Positions 11,145 to 19,925 of a stretch of DNA of 64,000 nucleotides are shown one piece after another; position 1 is the stretch's first letter; each line of letters begins with the position of its first letter. Source of the DNA: Chlamydoabsidia padenii (taxonomy: Eukaryota; Mucoromycota; Mucoromycetes; Mucorales; Cunninghamellaceae); assembly GCA_025330725.1 (NCBI GenBank), contig JAIWND010000004.1, forward strand, positions 620,001 to 684,000, given 5' to 3'. The notes beneath the pieces were generated by a model that was not told where the DNA came from, did no database searches, and saw nothing but the letters and a program-made list of their open reading frames with translations. The translations under genes and the position numbers were made by a program.

Positions 11145-11497
11145 TTATCGGGGGTTTAAATTTTCAAAAAGTATGGCAGAGTTGTTTTTGCTCCATTCAG
11201 GGCAAGTCTTCACACTAACTCTTGACTTTATCCCTCCTCCACGTCTAATATCAATTTCCATGATCCATTTTCCACCTATTCCCAATTATGAGGTTACTGA
11301 ATGATATGACTTGACTATGGAGAGAAGTACAACATGGACATTCAGCATGAATTTGTGTGACATGTTTAGTTTTCCCCAAAGTACAGGTACCATTGAGAGT
11401 GGACAATTCATTTAAAGTATGTCAACAAATAGCTTTATTATATATATTCAAGTTAAAACATTGTATAAAGTAAAAAGTTGTATTTTTAAAAAAAAGC

Positions 11498-13373
11498 CTA
11501 TTCGAATTGATATAGATGGACAGCCCCAGAGAATCTATTGTCCAAGGTAAAAAAGTATCAGTATCATGTTAGAATGGTATTTTTTCATGCCTACCTTGCA
11601 CTCTGGCTATCATGTTGTGAAGTAATGCAAAGTACTCCCGATCCGACTTGAATAATTCGAGACCCAAAGCGTGCCTAAAAAAAAAAAAAAAAAAATGTCA
11701 ATATTAATCTATATACCATTCCCAACATGTATCCTTTGTTGTCTCACCATAGAACTATCACCCTCCAAACATTCAAGATTATCATCATCCAGTGTCCACC
11801 GATAGATTCGTCCTTTTTCTATGCATAAATTAACATCATTAGCCTATGTATACAGTTTTTTTTTTCTTTCTTTTACCCTGATTCCCTAAAGGTTCTCCTA
11901 TCCAGAGTCCCACTTTATCATGTTCTTGGAAGAAAGCAACACTAGTACCAAAATGCCCCGAGACTTGTCGTCCCTCAAGTATTCGAATCAATCCTGTTTC
12001 CAATGATGTTTCATTTTGTGCCTGAGCCAAGATCGACCAGTCATAAAGCCTGATGTTACCACCTTGCCAGTGTTTTTGAATACCAGCATAAGTATCCTAT
12101 CAATAGAGAGCCCATTGTAAGTTTATTATCATGTGTTATCTTGTTCTCCCCTCCCCTCTTCCACATTACCTCTGTCGGGCTTGATATCACCAAGTAATTA
12201 TTATCCCATCCTTCGAGGACACTATACCAAAATCCAAAAGTGTGAGTATTCGAATCAATTGAATTTCGATTTCATTTTACCTTCCAAACTGTCCAAACTT
12301 TGTTTCACCTGTCATGACCCATAGAGGTAATAAGGGCGTTTCGATTCCTTTGAAGCCATAGACTTTACCCACCTGAGCCAAACCATCAATCGTTGCACCA
12401 GGAGCTCCAATGATGAGGGTGCCTTTGTCGTCGGACGTGGAATACATATACGCCATAGCTGAGCCGAACCGTTCATATCGATTAGGGTGATTGCTATAAA
12501 AGGATTGATCCGGTTCAATGGCACCGCCTTGCTTCAGTCCAGCTTTACTTTTATACAGATCTACCCGTCCAGCCTAAAGAAGAAGAAAAGAGTTAGTATT
12601 CAGGTAAATGGTGAGGCAACATAGTATTTTACGTGAGACAAGTGCTTGATGGTGCAATAAGGACAACCAATGAGTAGATCACGATATCCGTTTTGATCCA
12701 GATCAAAAGCAGCCAGAGAAAAACCAAATCCTTCAGTCCTGTCAGTAGGTAAGATGGTGATATTTGGACTAGTCGACAATCCACTGGAGCTACCAAAAAA
12801 GATATCCACATGACCACGCAGATTGTGTGACCAAGGTGTCGCCACAGCCAGGTCGTCGATCCCATCCTGATTCATATCCAATACAGCCAATGCCCAACCG
12901 AATCTGGTACCAGATTGACCGCCGGATAGCACCCTCTTGGATTCATTCCACGTAAAGCTTGCCCCATCCATAATAAACACTGCGCCTGCCATGGTTGTCG
13001 TCGTTGTCGTGTCGTGATAAGGTGCAGAGACAACCAAATCAGTATGTCCATCCCCGTTAAAATCACCATGAACAGTCGCATGTCCGAATCCGGCAAGAGA
13101 AGTTGGAATCGACAGTGTGGGTAGATCGCTCTTGAGTGTCACTGAACGGCATTGATTTCGTAGATATGGTAGTGGAATAATGCCTGATGCTTCCTGATGC
13201 TGAGGTTTTTTCAAAACAGATTGTTGTTGTCGGCCTGACGAATAGTGTTCTTGTTGTTTATGGTGGTCGGTAGTGTTCCATGTTAATGTTAGAAGGCCAG
13301 TCTTGTCGTCTAGATGGGAGATGATTCCATTGTCCAGTAAAAGCTGGTTCAAGTTGGGCGACTGATTCAAGTC

Positions 13374-13419
<46 letters not shown>

Positions 13420-13548
13420 CGAGGTTCCCAATGGAGGCTGCCATCATCAAAATAGTCGCTACATAATACATCTGATGCCCCATTTTCAAAATACCGGATC
13501 ATATCATGATAACAGTGACTGACACTTGCAGAAAGATCTTGTAATCCT

Positions 13549-13594
<46 letters not shown>

Positions 13595-14687
13595 GAGCAT
13601 TAATATATTGTTTATATGATATCCAATTCATTAGCTTACCTCCTTTATGATAATCATTCAATTGATCCACCATAAACGGACTTTTCGCACCATAATAGTT
13701 ATACATCCATTTCCCGATTTTCAAATCCAGTTTGAGCCCAGAGAATGCTGACACCATACAGTAATGAAGATGATCCTTTGAAGGCACCTTTAGTTGATTG
13801 TTGTTGTCATAATAGAGAGTATAGATATTGACCAGATCTTGTAGAGGGACTTGCCAAGTTGCGTTCAAATAACCAAGACGAGAGGTATGTTGTAAAGTGA
13901 ATTCGGCACCTGTATCAGCCACTGTATGTGCTTTTTTATAATTCCCATCAAATTCCATTTGAGCCATTGCTTGTATAAAGTAGTTATCTAATCCATTCAA
14001 AGAGTGCCATTTGACATCTGCCACATCATGTGACATGATCGCAAAAATAAATACCACCAATCCCTAATAAAAAAACACAAATAAAGTATTAGTAAACAAA
14101 AAGTGATCACATTGTTGGAAGAAAGAAGAGGGGGGGGGGAAAGTTACCTGGATATGAGGATCAGTCCATGGTTTTGGATAATTTTCTCGGATATATCGAA
14201 TGGCAGTTTTGATAAACGGCGCCCAATGTGCTATAGAGATAAGGGTAAGTAAACAACACATCATCATCATCATCATCATTTTCTTACCATCTTCAGATTG
14301 TTGATTATATCCTAAGCACTGATAACCCCTGACAGTATATTGTCATTAGATCATATTCCATCCCCTCTCCATCCCCCTACTACTACTTACTAACCTACCA
14401 GTCAGGGAAAAAGGACCCAGCTTGCACAAAACCAGGAAAAGTAGACAACAATTGTTTGTATTCGTATTCCAAAGGATTTCGAGGTTTGAATAAGTCTATA
14501 GACCGGTAGGAGACTTCATTATGGACAGCACTAATAAAAAAAAAAAAAAGAGTGAGTAAGGGCGCATACATTGTACGACCTCCATGACCTAAGATGTTAC
14601 TTACATGCCACAAGCAGTAGTTATTACTGGTAAAGTGTAAAGTAGGCATACTATATAAAGTCTTAAAGACTTTATTAGATTAGTCAT
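11498..14687 (-). CDS. Glycosylphosphatidylinositol phospholipase D-like protein (GPLD1 family)
   Basis: Twelve exons on the minus strand: 14687-14605, 14530-14399, 14328-14288, 14230-14148, 14063-13640, 13546-12633, 12573-12281, 12221-12170, 12096-11877, 11818-11748, 11674-11595 and 11534-11498. They total 809 residues with continuous phase. A signal peptide ends at TACG, followed by IAVHNEVSYR. The N-terminal third is the zinc-dependent phospholipase C/nuclease-like domain, including FAIMSHDVADVKWHSL and AHTVADTGAEF, whose His and Asp residues match the metal ligands of GPLD1. The C-terminal part has FG-GAP beta-propeller blades (HGDFNGDGHTDLVVSAPYH, LDMNQDGIDDLAVATP, FDLDQNGYRDLLIG). Family role: cleavage of GPI anchors on the lipid side outside the cell. 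A TTG repeat encodes a poly-Gln run between the two domains. PER1 lies 5 kb away. Confidence 0.9.
13374..13421. repeat. (TTG)n repeat encoding poly-Gln in the GPI-PLD-like gene
   Basis: About sixteen TTG units; on the coding (minus) strand these are CAA codons giving a Gln tract in the linker ahead of the FG-GAP repeats. Confidence 0.95.
13550..13593. repeat. (TAA)n microsatellite in intron 5 of the GPI-PLD-like gene
   Basis: A pure trinucleotide run that ends only a few bases before the exon 6 acceptor; on the coding strand it acts as the TTA-rich tract ahead of AACTAG. Confidence 0.9.
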
Positions 14688-14886
14688 GTTGATAAAAGAA
14701 TCAAACGAAGAAGAGAGAGGGAGAGAGAGAAAGGGAAAAAAAAAAGTAAGGGGAAAGAGAGAGGGAAGATATACTCCCGCCAATCAAATCATTTTAAATC
14801 CAGCACTATACTCAATCCGGCAAAAAGAAAAAAAGAAAAAAACAGTTTATTGTGATGCAAAAATAATAATACTATTCTATACAGTT

Positions 14887-16149
14887 CTATTCTATCCAAA
14901 TAAGTTTAATCCTTGAAAGATGTTGTTCCTTGTACCAATTCGATATATCTACTTGATCCTTGTGAGAAGCAGAGAGACAGAGTGTTTTCAATTCCAAGAG
15001 GTCCCGATGCCAATCCACCGCTTCTGTGGGCATTAACCAATCATCATAATAAGCCAAATCCCAGAATTTCAATTTACGCATCCCATGAGATAAAATCGAT
15101 ACCACCTGAGGACCTTGGATCCGATTAAAACAACCAGCCGAATACAACCACATGAGATGAGGAAGAGTGGATACCATGAGATAAGAAAACGTGAGCCAAG
15201 AGAATGATGACCCATCATCATCATCATCATCACCACTCTTCATCCATGATATGTTGAGTGACACCAATGTTTGACCAAGGTAAGGACTTGATAAGGTATA
15301 TGTAGTAGTAGTAGATGGATTGGTGGTGGGTCGTAAAAAGATCATGATTTCGTAAAGATCCTTCCATTTACCTATATCTTCTTGATGATCTACCAAGAGC
15401 ATAAACCTAGGCACATTGTCGTCCGTATCATCCAATTGTAAATCTTCCCAGTCATCCACAAGGTCATTATCATCCGTACTTGTTGTCATTATGTCCACCG
15501 TCCAGAACGCTCGTATCAGTCGTCCCAATGATACTTGGCTTCCCTCCAACCAAAGTTCTTCATAGTCTGTTTTTTGAAATAGATCCATTGTCGTGTCAGT
15601 TACAAGAGACCCATTAGCACCCATGAATGACCATTCGTATAAAAGCTGTTGTTTGACATGAATAGGTAAATGCTTGAATTGTGGTGAAGAAGACAATTCG
15701 GAAAGTTGGCGGCAACAAAGTTGAATGAGACTTGGTGTGGATATTGATGCTGGTTTCATTCGTTGGTGAGATGGTGTTGGTATATGTGGCAGTGGCACTT
15801 GTCGAGATCGTGTCCAAGAAGGTGGTGGTGGTGGCCCGGCTGCTGGTCTTTGAGAAGGTGCAGTACTATCAGGTGTATATAGACTGGAACTAGTTGCTAA
15901 TGACCAAGGATGCAGTTGATGAGTATCTTGATCAAGTACAACCACAGGTTGAGACATGGTGTTCACCCTATTGTCTTGTCGTTGCCTTTCTCGATTGGTC
16001 ACCGCCCTTGATTGTTCAATACGTAATTTGGCCAGTTTTTCAGTGACCGAGATGGTTGAATAGGAATCTGTTGTTGTAGTTCCATTGTTGGTTGATGTAG
16101 ACGGTGAATAGTGACGAAGCTGTGTTTTCAGTTGTCTTCCGCGGGCCAT
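14887..16149 (-). CDS. Uncharacterised 420-residue protein
   Basis: A single exon. I do not recognise the family. Residues 1-130 are basic, Ser/Thr-rich and contain a Pro run (AGPPPPPSW); from ~140 on the protein looks folded, starting with SLIQLCCRQLSEL and QLLYEWSFMGANGSLVTDTT. Later come W- and L-rich segments such as MLWLYSAGC and WHRDLLELKTLCLSASH, which loosely resemble the leucine-rich tails of fungal F-box proteins, although no F-box is visible. An acidic stretch (DDNDLVDDWEDLQLDDTDD) splits the domain. It is transcribed divergently from RPS18, with 179 bp between start codons. Codon use is like its neighbours and the frame is long and clean, so I regard it as a real gene. Confidence 0.7.
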   Translation of the reverse strand: MARGRQLKTQLRHYSPSTSTNNGTTTTDSYSTISVTEKLAKLRIEQSRAVTNRERQRQDNRVNTMSQPVVVLDQDTHQLHPWSLATSSSLYTPDSTAPSQRPAAGPPPPPSWTRSRQVPLPHIPTPSHQRMKPASISTPSLIQLCCRQLSELSSSPQFKHLPIHVKQQLLYEWSFMGANGSLVTDTTMDLFQKTDYEELWLEGSQVSLGRLIRAFWTVDIMTTSTDDNDLVDDWEDLQLDDTDDNVPRFMLLVDHQEDIGKWKDLYEIMIFLRPTTNPSTTTTYTLSSPYLGQTLVSLNISWMKSGDDDDDDGSSFSWLTFSYLMVSTLPHLMWLYSAGCFNRIQGPQVVSILSHGMRKLKFWDLAYYDDWLMPTEAVDWHRDLLELKTLCLSASHKDQVDISNWYKEQHLSRIKLIWIE

Positions 16150-16328
16150 GGTTGCTGATCGATCATTATGATGATAAATAAAGAAGAAAGAGAGATTGGG
16201 AAAAAGTGCCCCAGCTTTTTACTCGAAATTGAAATTCGATCGGCGTTTGAATCGTTTGGTTGGGCAAAACGGACACTTGTCAGCCTGAATTCAATAGACT
16301 CTCTCTTTTTCCGATATACAGCAGCACC

Positions 16329-16972
16329 ATGGTAAGGAGAAACAAAAGGAATCAATACTATAAAAGAGATTATCTATGATTGGATAGATAAAATAGATGG
16401 ATGGATGGATGAATGAATGGATGGATGATCCAGTATAATTGACTTTTTTTTTTTTTTTTTTTTTTTTTCTAATTTTAACATAACCTCTCATTCATTCCAC
16501 CTTCGATTAGTCTCTCGTTGTACCCGAACGAAACCAATTCCAACACATTATTCGTCTCCTCAACACCAACGTCGACGGTAAGGACAAGATCGTCATTGCT
16601 TTGACTTCAGTCAAGGGTGTAGGTCGCCGTTTCGCCAACGTTGCTTGCAAGAAGGCTGATGTCGACTTGAACAAGCGTGCTGGTGAATTGTCCAACGAAG
16701 AATTGGAACGTATTGTGACCATCTTGCAAAACCCTGCTCAATACAAGATCCCCAACTGGTTCCTCAACAGACAAAAGGATATCATCGATGGCAAGTACTC
16801 TCAAGTTATCTCTAACGTGTTGGATACCAAGATGCGTGAAGATTTGGAACGTATGAAGAAGATCCGTGTCCATCGTGGTCTCCGTCACTACTGGGGTCTC
16901 CGTGTCCGTGGTCAACACACCAAGACTACTGGTCGTCGTGGTCGCACTGTCGGTGTCTCCAAGAAGAAATAG
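16329..16972 (+). CDS. RPS18: 40S ribosomal protein S18 (uS13)
   Basis: Two exons, 16329-16331 (the ATG alone) and 16511-16972, give 154 residues, the normal length for eukaryotic S18. The sequence starts [20 protein letters not shown] and carries the H2TH-type core [16 protein letters not shown] and the C-terminal [20 protein letters not shown], all diagnostic of uS13. The protein sits in the 40S head and contacts the P-site tRNA and the large subunit. The first intron (179 nt, with a GGAT/GAAT repeat and a T26 tract before the acceptor) directly after the start codon is typical of ribosomal protein genes. The stop codon TAG is immediately followed by a GTAAGA donor, so the 3' UTR itself contains an intron that carries a snoRNA. 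Confidence 0.97.
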
Positions 16973-17156
16973 GTAAGATAGGTTAATAATCAGGGGTAAT
17001 GGCCATTAGGATGATGAATCTACAAAAAACACTCTTATCTACATTATCTGATCTTTTGTTTGATGTGTACACTTGTTACTGACTATTGGCCATTGGATGA
17101 TCATTGATGGAATGAATGATTTTACTGATCTTTTTTTCCTTGAATTATCATTATAG
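16973..17156 (+). other. 3'-UTR intron of RPS18 (snoRNA host intron)
   Basis: GTAAGA begins on the base after the RPS18 stop codon. A branch-like TTACTGATC and a pyrimidine tract precede an ATTATAG acceptor ending at 17156. The intron is not needed for coding; it contains a box C/D snoRNA. Confidence 0.75.
16998..17094 (+). ncRNA. Box C/D snoRNA in the RPS18 3'-UTR intron
   Basis: All the elements of a C/D snoRNA are present in order. There is an 8-bp terminal stem AATGGCCA (16998-17005) / TGGCCATT (17087-17094), a perfect C box ATGATGA (17011-17017), a D' CTGA (17048-17051), a C'-like TGATGTG (17061-17067) and a D box CTGA (17079-17082). Five nt separate stem from C box and four separate D box from stem, which is normal spacing. 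The 3' splice site is ~62 nt beyond the stem, typical of intron-encoded snoRNAs. Guide candidates are the ~15 nt before D' (TTATCTACATTAT) and before D (GTGTACACTTGTTA). I could not assign the rRNA target from memory, so which 2'-O-methylation it guides is open. Confidence 0.8.
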
Positions 17157-17373
17157 GTTGATTGGATGGTGCTTTGTTTTACTATTGTAGTTTATTAAAC
17201 TTGATTATCAAAACGAAATAAAGATTGCATATGATCATTTTTTTTATTATTACTATTATTTTTGTCAAAACTATATGTAATAAAGAGGGGGGAGGGGATG
17301 TGTAGACATTATTTGACTATGGGGGGTGTATGGACTTTGTTTAACTTTTTTAGGGATGTGGATGTCATCTATT

Positions 17374-18412
17374 CTATTCTACAATGATTCCTTGTTGCGC
17401 TGCCCACGTTGTCGCCAGGGTTGTGATGACATGAGCATCTTCATGCGATAAATCACAAAGCACGACTTTTCCCAAAATATCCAAACGGGTCATTTGCCAT
17501 TCCGGAGAGATGTGATCGACAAACTTGCCATAGAATTCATGATCCGACGTGTCCATGGCATACCGCTCGTACCAAAGCAATAAATCGGGATCCTCCGTAT
17601 TGTCACTGATCGCCCTAAAAGTCAGAGGGAGTCGGGATGCAAAAGGAATTAGACCGTATCGTGTGTCGCCTGGCTTGATCGGAGGGCGCGCTTGATAAAA
17701 CTCATGCAAGAGAAGGGTTTGACACCAAAAGGGAATCGCACCACGAATCATCATATCGCCTTGTTTGTTTCCTGCATTGATATATCGCGCACCGATTGTG
17801 TAGCTGCAAGTTGTGGTGGATGGTCGGAGGTAGTTGTTTGAGATTAGACCGGCCATATCATTGTAATCAAACGTAAATATATCTACTCCCCCCCCCCACA
17901 AAAAAAAAAGAGTGAGTTACCTTTTCTGGATTTATTTGGTTAATCTTACCTTGTTGACCTGTTACTCCAAAGGACGAACTGTTGAGAATGTGATCCAAGT
18001 TGTTGTATTGCTGTTGTTGTTTCTGTACGACAAAAACACCGTGATCAAGTCGTAACACATTCACCAGAGAGAGTCCAAGACAGTGAACCAGCCGGAAGAG
18101 GATGTGTTCCGATCGTTCACGCCGATAACCAAATGCGTCCTGTGAACTGAATGGATCCGAGTTAAAGTCAAAACTGGCCCCATGAAGTCTACAGTAATCG
18201 CAACACGTTTTATCACCATCGTATTCAATCAAATAGTCATGAGGAGACGGGAGACCCACACCTGTGGATGAGAATAAGTCTTGTGTAATACGATCCACCA
18301 CATACCGCCAGGTATTTGAGTTGATTGGTTGTTGATTGGGTTGATTCGAGCAGGCACATTCGTTTCTTTGTCCAAGACTAAAAGCCTTAGAGGTCCTACT
18401 ATTGGTATCCAT
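17374..18412 (-). CDS. Uncharacterised protein, tandem paralogue A
   Basis: Two exons, 18412-17950 and 17885-17374, give 324 residues. It is a clear paralogue of the next gene upstream (19688-18577). They share a Cys-containing N-terminus, then DPF-x-DA-x-x-Y-R-x-x-RSEHIL, FDYNDxxGLIS, IGARY/LGARY, IRGAIPFWCQTL, a P-x-x-TRYGLIPFA-x-x-LPLTF block, LLWYERYAMD, and an ending like TTWAAQQG. I do not recognise the family and see no signal peptide or membrane segment. The acceptor region is odd: GGGGGGGGGGAGTAG offers two in-frame AGs three bases apart, so exon 2 could start at 17882 instead of 17885. The start was chosen to match the MD start of the paralogue. A motif copy (18510-18522) lies ~98 bp upstream. 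Confidence 0.75.
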
Positions 18413-18509
18413 TACGTAAAACAATACAAACAAGTATAATGCAAAAAAAAAGAGAGAGAGAGAGAGAGAGATAAATATAAAGTTTATTCATTTAATGATC
18501 AACATTGGA

Positions 18510-18522
18510 GGCGGGAATTCAA
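18510..18522 (+). promoter_or_regulatory. Recurrent motif upstream of paralogue A
   Basis: GGCGGGAATTCAA, ~98 bp before the ATG of the minus-strand gene and only ~55 bp past the stop codon of paralogue B. Confidence 0.55.
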
Positions 18523-18576
18523 TCATGTCCAGGACCCGCCCCGGTTTTCCGCCTTTTTTCCTCCTTACTATAAAGA

Positions 18577-19688
18577 CTAATGTAGTAGATATCCTTGATT
18601 CGCCGTCCAAGTGGTGCCCAATGAAGTGATGAGTTGAGCCAAATCAGGAGGTATATGACAATACACAAGTTTATCCAATACCATTCGTTCGTTGGCATTC
18701 CAATAGGCATTGTCATCGTCAAGAGGAGAGTGTTCTTCACCCACGTTATCCATTGCAAAGCGTTCGTACCATAATAAGATTTCCGGTTCATCGTTAGTCT
18801 GTCGATCTGGGATCTGTTGGTTAGTCAGGATACTGAAGGTGAGTGGTAGGTGTGGTGCAAATGTGATCAATCCATATCTTGTTTCGTTAGGTCGTATGGG
18901 TGGTTGGGCACTGTAAATGTCAAATAGTATGAGAGTTTGACACCAAAGAGGAATGGCGCCCTGTATCATATAATCTTGTTGATGACCACTTAGGCTTGTG
19001 TATCGAGCACCAAGAGTGTATGTATATGGAATAAAATCGTCGGCTGGTATCTGGTTTCCTTGGTTATTCTTGTTGAGAGGATCGTCTTGTAGGTTGGGAG
19101 AAATCAGTCCAATCAAATCATTGTAATCGAAATCGGATACCGGTGCGGTCGTACCTAGATAACAAATTTAATTGATCATTTAGTTGGTAAGTTGGTCAAA
19201 TCACCCAGCCACTTACTTTGTAGGTCACCCCCAAGCGGAGTAAAGGAATTGTCATTAGAGAAGGAGTCCAACCAGGAAGAAGAATGTTCGCTTGGTTTAT
19301 GATCAGAGTACCGGAAAGGGCGAGCTTGCTGTGCCACGAAGACACCCTTGTTGATACGGAGAATGTTGATATCGTCGAATTCCAACTTGATCTTGTGATA
19401 GATTCGATAGAGAATATGTTCTGAACGTTGTTGTCGGTAATGCAACGCATCAATAGCACCAAAAGGATCAGTATTGAAGGCCACATCGAATCGTTGTTGT
19501 GTACAGTAATCACAGAGATCAGTAGGAAGGCCAAGGTGTGGGTCGGGCGTGGGGACTCCTACACTGGTTGAGTTATACATATCCCGTATTACATGATTCA
19601 TCGCACGTTTCCATACTTCTGGCTCTCTAAACTTTTCCAAACGATTCTTGTCGCAAGTGCATTTTGAGTGTGATGTGTAGATATCCAT
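18577..19688 (-). CDS. Uncharacterised protein, tandem paralogue B
   Basis: Two exons, 19688-19217 and 19154-18577, give 349 residues. It has the same single intron, in the same phase (1) and just before the FDYND block, as paralogue A, so the pair arose by tandem duplication of an already intron-containing gene. Shared blocks include TDPFGAIDALHYRQQRSEHI, GARYTSLSGHQQDYMIQGAI, PLWCQTL, NETRYGLITFAPHLPLTF and LLWYERFAMD. Both proteins have N-terminal Cys pairs (KCTCDK here, CACSN in A) and a C-x2-C (CDYC) ~60 residues in, which could bind metal; this is inference. Divergence outside the blocks is large, so the duplication is not recent. Function unknown. A motif copy (19768-19780) lies ~81 bp upstream. 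Confidence 0.75.
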
Positions 19689-19767
19689 TTGAAGTAGAGA
19701 AGAAGGGAAAAAAAAAAAAAAAAAAAGGGCCAGGCAATAAAATCACCGCCACATAAAAAGTTCAATT

Positions 19768-19780
19768 TCTAAATCCCGCT
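19768..19780 (-). promoter_or_regulatory. Recurrent motif upstream of paralogue B
   Basis: TCTAAATCCCGCT on the plus strand, ~81 bp before the ATG at 19688. Confidence 0.55.
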
Positions 19781-19925
19781 GCATGTTCCAAGAACGTCAA
19801 AAGATCAAAGAGATCATAAAAGGCATAATGTTTATTGATGTTTCATAATATAAAGTGAATTGATAGTATGATAGATAACATAAATAAAACAAACTATAAC
19901 TTAAAAAAAAACAACAGAGCATTGT

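Larger units (their letters stand above)
9844..11155 (-). other. Unresolved coding-like region, possibly a broken secreted Cys-rich gene
   Basis: Several short stretches on the minus strand look like exons bounded by splice signals, but I could not assemble a complete gene. Examples are 10539-10486, reading VNRDHCGYINIGIPINS between a TTAG acceptor and a GTAATG donor; a segment near 10400-10330 reading IDCNTAGTTRNPWNEMDSKF; and one near 11060-10990 reading TCTCINDRATCAHFEA up to a GTAAGT donor. Two blocks (about 10910-10765 and 10400-10165) share similar sequence around a GGxTGCGGCTGGC core, as if duplicated, and the second is interrupted by a ~65-nt A tract. A motif-like CGGGGGTTTAAA at 11149-11160 sits where a promoter would be. 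I do not recognise the family. Confidence 0.3.

Noticed and set aside
16332..16510. snoRNA in RPS18 intron 1
   Set aside because: The ATGATCC near the GGAT repeat is not matched by a D box and terminal stem; the 3'-UTR intron is the one with full C/D structure.
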